Positions 45,093 to 57,457 of a stretch of 64,000 nucleotides of DNA are shown here, in pieces. A program made the position numbers and the translations under genes. The stretch's first letter is position 1, and every line of letters starts with the position of its first letter. Below the pieces are notes generated by a model. The model was not told the DNA's origin. It worked only from the letters and a program-made list of their open reading frames with translations, and made no database searches. The stretch comes from Branchiostoma floridae (Eukaryota; Chordata; Leptocardii; Amphioxiformes; Branchiostomatidae). The stretch lies in assembly GCF_000003815.2 (NCBI RefSeq), contig NC_049993.1, positions 2,010,645 through 2,074,644 of the forward strand. The letters run 5' to 3'.

Positions 45093-46055
45093 AAAAAATT
45101 TAGTAAAAAAACATTTGTTGCTGTCTTATAAGCTTTTAGAAGCCCATTAAGCGTCCTCTCTGTGTTGGTTGATGAATATCCCAAAGTCATCAGAAACTAG
45201 AAAGGCCGACATTTGCTTGAGAGCAAATACAGCATATTTCAGCCATACCCGTTCCCATGCAAAATTGAACTGTTCCAAATCACTCCTGCGCAAAAATAGA
45301 ACATTCTAACAGTAACTTCTCGAAATGAACTACTACCAAGGCCGACATCTACTTATGAGCAAATGCACCATTTTCACTCCGCCCCTCTGCCCATGCAACA
45401 ATGCTATTCCACAATCACATATATGGACAAAAAATCAAACATTCCATAATGGAGATTTCTGTGGTCTCGTATTACAACAGAATAACATGGAATTTTCTAT
45501 AAGGGTGCCCTCGACATATGAAAGGTAGAACTTTAACATTTTTGGCATATATCACTTCAAGATGATGAATTTATGACCATTTTTATTATCATGTTTGGTC
45601 CCTCTGTATTGCCATGGTATTGGAACAAAATTTTGTATGGAAATGCCTTTGATATATACCTCCAGGGCCTTTGCAATTTTGGTATACACGTCTTGACAAC
45701 GATGAAGTCTCTGGTCTTCTTGTATTAAAAAATGGTGATGGCATGTTGGATAGCAAGTGGGATGAAGTTCAGAATGATTACTAGTATCTCATCTCTCTCT
45801 TACAAACACACGCGCATACACATACACACAGACAAGAACAAAAAGAATGAAAAAAACTTCAGTCTTTACAGTTTTACTTTCACAAAATGGCAATTTTACA
45901 CTTGTCTGCTCTCACAACCTGATTGTCTTAATGTAAATACATGTAATTTGAGGTAAAGTTTTTACATTGTTATAAGTTAATCTGCAGAATCGCAGAAAAT
46001 TTACAATTCCGTCAAAATATAATTTTTTATACATCTTTTCAGAATCGGTTGCAAT
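45093..46055. other. Intergenic, no gene seen
   Basis: Two similar phrases (AGGCCGACATTTGCTTGAGA near 45202 and AGGCCGACATCTACTTATGA near 45339, each followed by GCAAAT...CCATGCAA) indicate a decayed tandem duplication of about 137 bp. No exon. Confidence 0.5.
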
Positions 46056-46147
46056 CTATATCTGCGTGTCCTTTTCTGGCTGGTTGGGATCAAGTCTGTC
46101 TGCTTCTTCCACATACAGTTTGTCATGGACCAAGCTCTGCTTCTCTT
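46056..46147 (-). CDS. Terminal exon of an unknown gene
   Basis: Acceptor CCCCTCTACAG, then EKQSLVHDKLYVEEADRLDP...QPEKDTQI and TAG. The exon is entered in phase 1 and has natural composition. No family recognised. The rest of the gene would lie at higher coordinates; a frame with MRTVERWYRRQ at 47341 is a weak candidate first exon. Confidence 0.5.
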
Positions 46148-46244
46148 CTGTAGAGGGGTATGGAGGACAGAAACAGGGAAGTTAGAATATCAATGCAAAG
46201 CAGAGACATCAAACTATAGACAGTACACATTTCCACAATTACTT

Positions 46245-46345
46245 ACAATCTGCCATCAATCTGTTGCTGCTTGGGACAAGATCTGTGTGCCTCCTCCTAC
46301 GTACAGCTTCTCATGGACCAATTGTTTTCTTCTCTAGAGGTCCCA
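46245..46345 (-). pseudogene. Decayed tandem copy of the terminal exon at 46056
   Basis: Minus strand QLVHEKLYV matches SLVHDKLYV of the exon 195 bp away, but a one-base insertion after the acceptor-like CTCTAGAG shifts the frame and the C-terminal part differs. The same pattern as the C9orf72 terminal exon: local tandem duplication of a last exon. Confidence 0.6.
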
Positions 46346-46920
46346 TCTGAATGATACAAACAGGAGAGTGAGATTTGGCATTTCAAGGCAGACATCAATC
46401 AAATATTTGAATAATTATACCATTGATTTGGAAAGAATACATATTGTTGTCAGGAGATAACAGTGTGTTTGTGTTACACATAATCTTCTCGTCGATCCCA
46501 ATGCTGCACCTGTCTCTACAGTCTACACCTACATGTACATGCAAGTCTAGCGACAAAAGACAACAGGCCCTACCTGCTGTGTGTCATGAGCACAATCTTC
46601 TTACTGCTGAAAAAACAAACATAGAGACATGTCAATCATTGTTTTACACATTTGTGGACACCTCAAAATGTTAATGCACAATGCTTTTGAATGATAAAGG
46701 AATATGGCAACAGAGGTACAATAAATACATATACACAAGCTGTACTTGCAAATGAAAAAGTACAACTGACAGGATCAAAAAGGATTGACATGAATGAAAT
46801 TAAAGCCATCATATAGAAGTCAAACGAGTGACATTTGGTATAACATCTACACAAATCACAGTCCAAAGGATGAATTAATATTAACAAAATTATAAATTAA
46901 AAAACAGAAAGAAACAAACA

Positions 46921-46996
46921 TGCCTATACCGGGGATCGACCCCTGGTCGGCGGATTACAAATCCAACGTGCAAACCACAACACCAAAAGCTCTAGA
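46921..46996 (-). pseudogene. tRNA-Thr-like relic (tRNA pseudogene or SINE head)
   Basis: Minus strand: TGGTGTTGTGGTTTGCACG (D-arm-like), GGATTTGTAATCC (anticodon arm, anticodon TGT) and CCAGGGGTCGATCCCCGG (T arm with a B-box). The 3' acceptor side reads TATAGGC, but the 5' side does not pair with it, so it is not a working tRNA. Confidence 0.5.
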
Positions 46997-48088
46997 GCAA
47001 CTGGCGTGGTCAGTTTGGCAGCGCTTAAACCCCACTGTTACAAAATAAGCAGCATAATATATTTGACCCCCCCCCCCCCTCACCACAGAAAAATACTAGT
47101 ATGTACGTGGACGTCGTCACGATCAAAATAAAGATAACTAGTTACCGTCAAAAAACAGAAATGATGCAGAAAACACCATGACATCTCGTGTGGAAGTATC
47201 TTTAGCCCGTTCCCAAGGAAAACTGATTTCGACTACTAACGTTATCAGTTCATGCATGTTTTTGACAACAAACAGAGATACACAACGACGGCAGTGGCTT
47301 GTCAGCACTTGCCTGCGGTACCAGCGTTCCACAGTTCTCATATAACGTTGTTTTGACGAATTTCACAAACGAAAACACCTTTCAATGTAAATTAACAACG
47401 GAGTGAACAATGTAAGGATAGCCATTTCTTACCTAAAGATGTTCTGCTACCGATGACAACCGAAACTGGGTAGAAGCTGACGTAAAATGCGCAGAAAACT
47501 GCAGACTTGGGCGCACAGTTGCAGTTGCTGCGGGAGTCTGTGACGTAATGTAAAATTAAAAATGGACGAGTCCGGGGTGGAATCTTCAAGAAGGTCTGCA
47601 TAAAAATCTCAAACCTAAAAGTTTCTTTCCGTATATATATTTTGTGTATATTTATAATTGCTGTTTTCAAAATAATGCTCACATATTATATTCCTATTTT
47701 CTTTGCAGTAACCTTTTATGGAGTAACATAAATTACAAAATCCTCTCAAATATGAATGGTTCCGTCTACATATAAACATGACATTCAAATGTTGCGTCAT
47801 TGCCGACGAAGTGTTCCTTTCTCTTCGCTGATTGGCTGGCGGCACAATTCAATTAATTAGCAGACTGAAACCTGTCACCTGTCGCCCAGGGCGGGAGTTA
47901 TTGCTTTGTTTGCCATATATGGAACGCACTAAACGTCGAGAATGGCCAAAACACGTCCCGTAAAACCCCGAAATGGGTCATTTTGAAGTGATATACGCCA
48001 AAAATTAAAATTGGGTTCTTTAGATAAATACTCCATGCACGCCTGTACTAAACTTTTAGGTATTGGTCCACTCTACCATAAGCATTGT
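46997..48088. other. Intergenic, no supported gene
   Basis: A C-run at 47070-47080. A minus-strand frame at 47341-47138 is coding-like only in its first 10 codons and is not called. Confidence 0.45.
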
Positions 48089-48180
48089 GCCAAATTTCAG
48101 GTCATTCGGTCCAGGAACGACGGAGATGATTCGCTTTGAAAAATTGACAGGAGAAAGAAAGAAAGAAGAAGAAACACAAG
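48089..48180. repeat. Dispersed repeat CATTCGGTCCAGGAACGACG (copy 1)
   Basis: CCAAATTTCAGGTCATTCGG then TCCAGGAACGACGGAGATGA, a GACAGGAGAAAGAAAGAAAG tail. A second copy lies at 49004-49075 in the same orientation with 80-90 percent identity, each preceded by TATTGGTCCACTCTACC or TATTGGCCCATTCTATC. Confidence 0.75.
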
Positions 48181-48504
48181 TTAGGAATGTTTGTAAGCAT
48201 AAGTCCGTGAGATTTCTGAAACAACAGCAGTTCCGTGATAAACGGAACCTTCTAAAAACGTACGGAGCTAACAGTGCAGCGAAAATACCATCGATAGCGA
48301 TTCAACTTCGGATGGCAAACCAGACAAAAGTTATAAGTACTGTTGAAGTCATTAACGTTAAAGTTTGTTTTTAGTTTTCTTTGACGGTTTGACCTGAAAT
48401 ACTGTTACGCTAAACTCCTGAAGAGAAGTTAAGTGACTGCTGTGATTATTACAGAAATTCCCCTAAAAACTGATACAATAAGCCTTCTGAATAGCCTAAA
48501 GTGC

Positions 48505-48602
48505 AAGAGTTTCAGGCGGGCTTCGCCCCCCTGGGACCCCCAACGGGGCTCAGTGCCCCTGGACCCTGCCGGGCCGGGGCCTTCGGCGGCCCCCGAAAAA
48601 AA
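48505..48602. repeat. GC-rich island in repeat DNA
   Basis: About 95 bp, over 75 percent G+C (GGGCTTCGCCCCCCTGGGAC, GGCCGGGGCCTTCGGCGGCC), with several short palindromes. It contrasts sharply with flanks; origin unknown. Confidence 0.6.
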
Positions 48603-49003
48603 ATTCTGGCGGGAACACTGCAGTATATACGGAATCGTGGGGCCCCGCTTATGAATATTAATTAGCCTTCGCCGTCTTCGCGCACAGGTGTGGGCTCTGT
48701 GCGGGGTCACGGAAGGTCACGCCAGGAGGCCAAAAGAAAACAAATTACCCCTCAGAAAAGTGCCAAAATTAATTATTTTAAAGTAGTTTATGTCAAAACT
48801 TTTACTTGGATCATTTTACCAACTATCTAATGCCTATCTACACCAAATTTCAGGCCATTCCATTGTAAGACCAGGGTACAGGGGGACAATATGTTTTATT
48901 TTGGTCAAAACATGACCTTTAAACCTCAATGAAATCATTTTAGAGGCAGATATGAAAAAATGAGAAAAATGCATCAAGGTATTGGCCCATTCTATCCCTG
49001 TGC

Positions 49004-49090
49004 CAAATTATAGGTCATTCGGTCCAGGAACGACGGAGATGAATCGATTTGAAGATTTGACAGGAGAAAGAAACATTACGAATACAATAT
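49004..49090. repeat. Dispersed repeat CATTCGGTCCAGGAACGACG (copy 2)
   Basis: See 48089-48180. It ends in GACAGGAGAAAGAAACATTA. Confidence 0.72.
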
Positions 49091-49529
49091 ATTTCACCAT
49101 ACCATATATGGTATGGCTGAAATATAATAAACAAAGAATGGCACCAAACATACTAATACTTAGCTGAGTGTTAGTTCATTGACAAATTTGGAACATTAGA
49201 CTTGGAAGGCAAGATGACATGACAAGAAATAGAGCAGGCAGATGTAATTTACAAGAAGCTTTATCGTTGACAAAAGCGCTATTCAAAGGGCTAAACAATA
49301 TCTAATAGGCCTGTAGTCCGGAAAAAGAAAGGCAATCTACATACAATTGTCACCTAATCAAACTACACTTAATTTTCACTTCGTCATTGAATGCCCAATG
49401 TATGATAAGTTTTTTTTCTTTATTCAAAAACACATAACAAGGACAATGTGGCGCTGCACTCAAGTTTAACAACTTATTTTAACAGCGCCAAATAACAAAA
49501 TACAAATGAACTAGAATTCGGCGACCTCA

Positions 49530-50580
49530 TACCTCCATGAAAATTTAGAGCTTTCGTAAATATCAGGCAATTGACCAACACATCAACATAATTCATGCAT
49601 GGTGTTGTTCATCATTGACTAACGTACACATGTCACAATTATAAAATTCCCATTATTGATCATAAAGCGGTTTTGAATTTTTACATAAATTATGCAAATA
49701 AGTTCCTCATTACCATATTTGGTATCTGCTTATATTCCACCTATCATAATTAACATGTGTTACGTGTATTGAGGTCCAGTTATTGAAAACAATGGAACTA
49801 TACAATTTCCTCATTAATTATGCAAGTTAAGTCCTCATTTGCATAGCATGCATATCATTTTGAACATCTTTGCCTAAGCTACCTGCATACCTAAAATGCA
49901 GGCAATCCGTCGTTCCTTTCTGCAGTTATCCGCTTTGGAGTGTCTTGACAAAAACGCCCCTGCAGTTCCACAATTAAATGTCAGGGGACTGAAACTTGCC
50001 CCACATTTTTGTGTAGCTAAAAGCTATCTACCACTTAAATGTCACGACCATATCACGTCAGTGACAAGAGATACATTTAAAAAACTGCTATGATAGAATA
50101 TTCTCATTAATTATGCAAATGTATTCCTGATTTGCATAATTAGTATCTTATCTTGTACAACATTGTCTAAGGTACCTACATACTAAAAATCATGAAAATC
50201 CGTTGTTCCCTTCTTGAGTTATCCTCGTCAGAAGTTTTTGACAAAAATACCCCTGCTATCCCCAAACTAGACGCTAGGGGGCCCAAACTTATGTCATTTC
50301 TTCCTGAGCACAAGAGCTATCTAACACTTAAAAATCGTGACCATAGCATGTTCAGAACACCGAGATAGCAAAACCGGAATTTGCGCTGCAGCACCAAGGG
50401 GAGTTGCTAGGGGGCCAAAAATCTAATCATTTCCAGCTTTTGTCACACACTACCAACACACCAAGTATGAAACCAATCCACCCAGCCGTTCTTGAGTTAT
50501 CTTGTTTACACACACACAAACACACAGACACACAAACGCGGGGTAAAATATAACCTCCATGACATTTCATGGAGTAATTA
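49530..50580. mobile_element. Interspersed repeat with CTCCATGAAA ends and ATGCAAAT palindromes
   Basis: Begins ATACCTCCATGAAAATTTAG and ends TGACATTTCATGGAGTAATT, so the ends are inverted CTCCATGAAA. Inside are repeated modules: ATTAATTATGCAAATGTATT then CCTGATTTGCATAATTAG, AATCCGTYGTTCCYTTCT then GAGTTATCC, and TTGACAAAAAYACCCCTGC, each present two or three times. It terminates in an ACACACACAAACACACAGAC tract and GCGGGGTAAAATATAACCTC. No coding frame. A non-autonomous element or composite. Confidence 0.6.
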
Positions 50581-51084
50581 ATAAAATTAGGTTACTTATG
50601 TCATCATAACTGTGCGCCATTTCCCACCACCCCGAGACATATAGTAGTATCAATTAACCTAATTGAGTACATATGAAAAAGAGAATTAACAAAAGTAGAG
50701 TTGGGACTTCTATATGTACTTGACTGATACAGTCATGTAGAGCCTAGTATCCTCAATGTAAGTTTGCGTGAGTTGCATCGTTTTAAAGTTGTACACAGCA
50801 GGTAACAATGCGGAACCTCTGAGAATACATGTAAAATATAATTTGGCATTGTCTGACATAGTATTTAGGTTTACACGATGACTCAGTAAATCTGCAAGAT
50901 TGCCAAAAAATTCCGAATGATGAATTTGATGAATATATAATGGCCAATGCAGCATAAAATGTAATACAGATTCGCATCGCTGATATGTTAATAATAACAA
51001 TAACAATATGTTATTCGAATTTCTATGTCTAAATACTTCATGTTCTAAGATACTACACACCACACACCAGAAGTAGATTTGACT
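50581..51084. other. Intergenic, no gene seen
   Basis: A 117-codon minus frame at 51063 lacks family resemblance and splice context and was not accepted. Confidence 0.45.
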
Positions 51085-51410
51085 ATCTATATCTTAAACC
51101 TGGGGATTTCCTGCCCAGGGTAAGAACAATAAGGAAGTGCTCCCACTGTGACTTGTCCAGCAGTTTAAATGGTGGATTGACCAACATAACCACATAAACT
51201 CATAAACATCCCAGACTGTCTACCAGCTAGAAACAATGGTCAGAGACAGATTAGCATATTACTGGTCACTGATTCAAATATTCTTTAATGGTTTTCTTAA
51301 GAACATTATCAAATCATACTGAGAATGACCCAAAGTAAGTACGGTAACAAAGTTACATAATGCTTGCAAGGTTTCAATTAGATAAGATCATGTGATAATA
51401 ACTTTAAGAT
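51085..51410 (+). repeat. Inverted-repeat arm (left), about 325 bp
   Basis: Reads CCTGCCCAGGGTAAGAACAA, CCCAGACTGTCTACCAGCTA, AGACAGATTAGCATATTACT and AAAGTAAGTACGGTAACAAA. The complement, about 80-85 percent identical, is at 56515-56835. Confidence 0.85.
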
Positions 51411-53094
51411 AATATGATAGGTCAGGACATAATTTCACTCACTGATAGAAGGAGAAGCCAGACAATAATTGGCTATCATTTCCCAGCATTTTCTTATCAC
51501 TTGAATAGGCATCAGTATAGGGGTGGGGAGGGGGGCTCATTTGTTGTGGGTGAAAGTTTGTATATAAACACGGACCATATGACATCATCATCGGTCGACG
51601 TGTAAAATTATGCTTTTAGATTTAGTTTTCAGTTATTGTAACAGCATAAATGCATTGTATACATATTGTTGCGTATTTCTGTAGAGTTTTATCATAATTG
51701 ACAAGCATTTTTGCCCCTGGCCAGCTCTGCCCCTTTTTTGAAACTCTTTGTTTCAGGACTTTTGCAAATGTGTCTGAGTAATTTTTATGACAGTTGCTGT
51801 CCTTAGATAGATGGCAAAATATTAATTCTACTTTTAATGTTGAGTTCAACTTGTGAGCTTTCCAAAAATATATAGTTTTCCTAGTCTACTCTTTACATTA
51901 GAGCTACAAAAGTAATAAACACAAAGTACCCGTTGACTACTGTAAAGTGTGGAATCATAGCAAGTGTTCTGGAATACATAAAAATGTCTTTGCAGTGTAA
52001 AGAGGGTTAAGATCCAACAGCTATGATAATGCTAATATAGGTAAATGCATAACAGATTTCTTTGTAATTTTTAAAAGAGAGTGACACCCACGTTTAGCTC
52101 CACTTGATTGTATGGAGGTTTTCTTATTATCCTCTATTGTCAAATTAGTAATTTTTTTTTAGTATCCTCTATTGTTTAATTAGTAGAATTTTAACCATGG
52201 TCGGTCACATCATGATACGGAGACGGGCAAGAATACTATTATTGTAAATGAAATGTTCCTCCATGTATTACTACATGCAGACCTCGGGATACGGCTTATT
52301 TTATTACCCTGATGAATCAGATAAAGAAAAAACGATGCGTTGTATTTGAGATAGAAACGCAAACAGAAATACCTTTTAGCTAGTAGCCCTTCTGTCGACA
52401 GCCAAAGCGTTAAGATATAAATCTTATATGCCCGCAAGGAAAATAAATGTCAGAGTGTGTTTGATTCGTTGCCTTATTACAACACCAGACTAATTTCAAA
52501 TGTGATGAAAATTCACAACCTGACATCTACATGGTATTATTTGGTGACACAAACGGCACAATGCAAAACCAGTGAGCCAATGACATACACGTTACAAGAA
52601 AATGCTGTTTAGAATAACATCCATAGTCAGCTCGGGGAGTCGTGATTTGTTTGGTTGGTAGAAAAAATAACTGTTACTGACAGACTACTACGCATGCGTC
52701 AGTGTATAAATATTTAATTTTTGGGTCCTTCCCCGCATGTAGAGTTGGGCACTTACAGTTGGGTGAAGTGAAAGTATGTTCAACTTGTCTTTCTAATCAC
52801 AAGACGACAAAAGCAAATGAGAAAACGTCATTTTTTTATTCCTTACTGTTGATATCATGTTTGGTTTTTTAGTAGTAGGTGTTAAAATGTGTAGGAAACA
52901 TTGTTAATGTGTAGTAAACATTGTTACATTTCTTTCAATGTTATATTCTTATTACATCATTTCATTCATTTTGCCGTTATGATATTGCATTAGTTATCAA
53001 TTATTGAACTATTATGATTTATTTCCATTTTGTTAATTGATATAATTCTTTTGGTTACATCATTGTCTAATGTATAATTTTTACACGTCTATTC
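51411..53094. other. Intergenic between the two repeat arms, no gene seen
   Basis: AT-rich. A short tandem phrase TATCCTCTATTGTYWAATTA occurs twice at 52129-52185. No exon. Confidence 0.5.
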
Positions 53095-53236
53095 AATCTT
53101 GTGACTTTGGAGGAAGACTTTGTACAAGCCACGAGGCTTTTTTCTTCCCCCCTGCACGTACTTGCTTGCTTTAACTTGTTTTATGTTAACTTTTTAAAGA
53201 TTGTGCAAAATAAATAAAGTCAATAAAGTCAAGTCA
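53095..53236 (+). mobile_element. Retrotransposon 3' end with (TCAATAAAG)n tail
   Basis: GGAAGACTTTGTACAAGCCA ... TTGTGCAAAATAAATAAAGT and two TCAATAAAG units. Form of a truncated LINE 3' UTR; no coding part. Confidence 0.45.
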
Positions 53237-53864
53237 AACATCGATTTTTTTTCTAGTTTAGAAATATTATTGCCCTCATTCAATCTATATCTATATACTC
53301 ACAATATAATGTTAAGATTAACCGTGTCATGACGCATTAATACTCATATTGCTAAACTACATGTGATTCTTTGCTCATTTTGGAGTTGCACAATTGTTAG
53401 AGCGCTAGGCTCAGAACAAATATTTCCTCGTTTTCCCACACTACACATTTTACGTATACCCCTGAGAAAAGCACAAAAAATGACATACCCCATAACGGTT
53501 GAGTAATGTCAAACAAGCCTATCGGCTATTAATTTGTCTACAGTGTCAAAAAAAAATCACGTGTTTGGTGCGTGATAGATTCCAACACTTGCGCATTTGC
53601 TACCAAAAGCAATAATTCTTTTTTGCATGTATTCACAAACAGTATGACTTCGTATTTCATCTACACTATGAAATCATTGCTTTTGCAAATACGTGGTAAA
53701 GCATGTGCACTGAGATGTCTGTCAAGGCCCATAAGCAAGAAAATAATAGCTCAATAAAAGGCCTGACGTAATAGGCAAGGTATGCTGTTATTTGTGCTCA
53801 TGATATACTGGTTTAACTTCAAATAGCACAATACAGCTGAGGCAACATTCTCGATAGTTTACAT

Positions 53865-56210
53865 AGTATGGTTTATTTCTTCTTCATCACTTTACACGGT
53901 ACAGAATGGCAGGGCCATGGCCCTGAATTGCACTGTCGTGTTACATTTATTAAAATCGAAGACAGTTATTAAAGACGATGTTCGTACATCATCGAATATT
54001 GCACGTTAGCGAATATTGCACATAGTATTTACATATATTGCACACAGTTGATTAACAGTGACAAATTTGGCTTAAATACAACAAATTTGACTTCGAATGT
54101 GATGGATAGTTAGTCAAAGTTCTCTTACAAAACAGACTGTCACATCTAGAGCAGATTCAGGTATTTACATGTTCAACATGCGCACCATGTAGGGTATAGC
54201 ACTCGATCTGTATCTTTCCGTTCTACAATGAACAATGTCGAGTTTGTGTGATGAACGAGTCACCCTGCCACTGATATCCACACGTGAGAGTGAAAGTAGG
54301 TGTCTGTACAGCTTCGACTGTTCAAGTGATTTGGTGATGTTAACAGTTAATTGTTCACGACGTGACTTGAATGTAGGTAGGCCCAGCCAAATACATGCTT
54401 TGGAGTAGGATGTGTAGTTGGTGCCCAAGATGATTCGAAGTGCTCGGCGTTGGACGTTCTCGATTTTGTTGCTGAGAGTTGTGGATTGTCCGGAGTGCCA
54501 AACGGGCGACGCATACTCCAGAATCGGGTGGATATAACAGGTGTAAACCGTAACTAGATCATCAGCAGGAACGCGGAAGTGCTTCAGTTTGATGAGTAAG
54601 TACAGACGTTGGCATGACTTCGTGCACATGGAGTCAACGTGCGTATTCCATTTCAAGTCTTCTTGGAGGTGAAGACCCAAAATCTTCATGACTTTCACAT
54701 GTTGAAGTTCAATGTTACTTATCATGAGTGGTGGTGGCACGAACGACGTCTTACTAAACTGGATGTGAAGGACGTTGCATTTGCGAGGGTGTAACACCAT
54801 GTCGCTTTCACGGGACCAGTTCTCCAGATCCGAAAGGTCTTCTTGGAGCTTCGTTGACACTACAGTCGGATTTCTGACTTCTAGGAAGTTGAGGTCGTCA
54901 ACAAACTTCCACCGCCTAGATGCGGCTAGGGTTGTGGCACTGTTGATGTAGACTATAAATACCAATGGTCCGAGGAGAGAACCTTTAGGTAGGCCACAGG
55001 TAAAGGTGATGTTCTCGGAAAGCGCACCATGGTACCGAACTGTCTGTTGTCTGTTTCTGAGAAAGTCGACTATCCAGGATGTAAGCGAGGGTCTCAAGCC
55101 TAGGTCGATCAGACGTTGAATGGCAACGTTGTGGTTCACGTGATCAAACGCTTTACTAAAATATGTTGATACTAAGGAACACAGTATACCCGTCTTGTCA
55201 GTAGCCTTGAAGATCTCGTTGGTAAGGTCCAAAAGACAGTGTGTTGTTGATCTGCCTTTTAAACACCCAAATTGCTATGGGTCGAGTTGGGGAAGGATAT
55301 CAGATAGAGCCCACTGTGCAAAGAAACTCTCTGCGACTTTGCTCAACGGCAAAGATGTCAAGGAAATAGGACGGAGTTCACCGATGGTTGGTGGCTTGGT
55401 CTTTGGAATGGGGACGACAACAGCTGATTTCCACTCTTCCGGTACCATGCCTTGGCTGAGCGATGTGTTAAAAATGTCTGACAATGGGCGGCTCAGTTCA
55501 TATGCAAATTCCTTAATGATTTTACCTGAGATCAGATCAGGTCCGGCTGCATTTCGAGTTTTAACACTCTGTAGCTTCCGGTAAACCTCCCAAGGTTGCA
55601 CAACCGGAGGCAAGAGGGATGGAAGGTAGGAAGGAAGCGTTGATGGTTCTAGTGGCGGCAGAGAGGTAGTCACAGAGGATAACGAGTTGTTAATTGCATT
55701 TGCTATCCCCACGGTGTCACTGGGCGCTACGTCACTGGTGTGGATGACAGGTTCCGCTCTTCTTGAGTTAGCCGTGGTTTTGATTTGTTGGTACCACCGA
55801 GCAGGGTCTTCTTTCTTAAAGTCTTTAATCTTCTTGTTGAAGTATGTTGCTTTGGCGATCGAGATCACACGCTGAACTTTGTTTCTGAGCTGTTTCCAGG
55901 ACTTAACGTCATCATTAGCAAAGGCCTGTTGACGTTGGTGAATCAGGGTTTTGATAGCAGGTGTGATTCAATGTTTGTCCTGGTGGTGAATGTGAATGTA
56001 TTTTAATGGAAATAAGTAATTTAGTTGGGCTTGAAGGGTGGCGTATAATGCCCGAAACTTCTACACTGCAGTGCGGGCGGAGAACACTTCGGTCCAATCG
56101 TGGGAAGTAAGCCATTGCCCGAAACAGCGAAGATCGGAATCCCGTAAGGGTCGACATGAGCGTTTGGTCGTCTTGTTGACCGGTCAGGTTAACAATACCT
56201 TGGTTCAAAC
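53865..56210 (-). mobile_element. CR1/L2-like non-LTR retrotransposon, defective
   Basis: Minus-strand RT frames 55868-55275 and 55232-54165. The upstream part has GPDLISGKIIKEF, VVVPIPK and LRPISLTSLPLSK. The downstream part has FSKAFDHVNH, GLPKGSLLGPLVF and a FVDDLNF box, then HPILEYASPVW and the thumb region. The two are one ORF broken by TAG at about 55275 (before QFGC). The conserved Asp before FSKAFD is replaced (STYFSKAFD), which removes a residue expected for catalysis. Fragments continue out of frame to about 56210 (HQRQQAFANDD). The 3' UTR ends near 53865 after AAGAAATAAACC. It lies between inverted repeat arms but is not obviously part of that unit. Confidence 0.88.
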
Positions 56211-56514
56211 AGAACAAAGACGTTTATGTTGATGCATCAGTTATCTTGATTGTACTTATTCTTCTAATTACCTTTGTAAAGAAGGTTGTGTTATCGGCGG
56301 TTTTTGTATGTATGCGCGTATGTGTGAATGTATGTATGCGAATGAACAGCATAACTAGATAGTCATGTCATTAATTACAAGTCATGTTTATACAAACACA
56401 ACTCATTAGAGCTATAACGTGTGAGGAAAATATTTTCATGTTCGAAATAAAGATGCGCTTTGATACAATTTTTACAAGGCTGATTTGAAATTTGAAGAAA
56501 GTTGTTTTCCCAGG

Positions 56515-56835
56515 AACTGCCGATAGTATTATCTTATTATCACATGATCTTATCTGATTGAAACCTTGCATTATGTAACTTTGTTACTTACTTTGGGTCA
56601 TTCTGTATGATTTGATAATTTTCCTATGAAAACCAGTACTTTGAACCAATGCAGTATTTAAATCTGTGACCAGCAATATGCTAATCTGTCTCTGACCATT
56701 GTTACTAGCTGGTAGACAGTCTGGGATGTTTATGATTTTATGTGATTATGGGGGTCAATCCACTATTCAAGTCACTGGGGGAGCACTTCCTTATTGTTCT
56801 TGCCCTGGGCAAGAAATCCACATGTTTAAAGTTCC
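56515..56835 (-). repeat. Inverted-repeat arm (right), about 320 bp
   Basis: The complement of 51085-51410, beginning TTATCACATGATCTTATCTG and ending CCCTGGGCAAGAAATCCACA. The arms face each other across about 5.1 kb. Confidence 0.85.
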
Positions 56836-57329
56836 AGAAAATTCTTAGGTGTGAAAATCTTTCAGAAAAAATTTCTTCTCCAAAGAAGAATAAGAAAATT
56901 GTTCTTCGCGTGAAAATTAAGTTTTTTTGTAGTTTCTTGTTTTGCTTGAATTTTATTCTACATTTTCTTCTTGCAATTTTTTTTCTTTATATAAGTATTG
57001 TCCATGGGGTAAGCAAAACAAGCAAAAATCATTTTTGGCAGTGTGCAGCTGTAATCTGAGGTCCGTCCTGTTTGTCGCTAAACCCCTACTGGGGAGTTTC
57101 CTTATTTATCACTTTATTTGTCCCAGACAACGATATATTACGACAGCTATTTTTGTATAATTGTTAATATGGCCACGAGGAGAGGCCTATTATCATCTGT
57201 TTTACGATATGTTTATTGAGGTAAGACTATCGGTAAACAACTTTTGAAGGCAAATGTAGCTTCCTTCGCTGACTTTTTTCGGGCTTTGCGTAATTTGTTC
57301 GGGGAGGAGCATATTCGTGGTTTTTTTTT

Positions 57330-57457
57330 TTTTTTTATCGCGGTCAGGGTTTATGCCGGGAATGTTCCATATGTCGTGGAGGGAATATACGGGGAGGTAT
57401 TGTGTCAGCAAATCGGACACCCCGAACCCCAAGTAAGCCCGATCTAGATAGGGTTAA
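57330..57457. mobile_element. End fragment of TCTAGATAGGGTTAA element family
   Basis: Ends AAGCCCGATCTAGATAGGGT TAA. Only the right end is clear. It is preceded by a T-run at 57320-57334. Confidence 0.5.

Noticed and set aside
55195-55584. 129-codon plus frame
   Set aside because: Antisense of the LINE reverse transcriptase.
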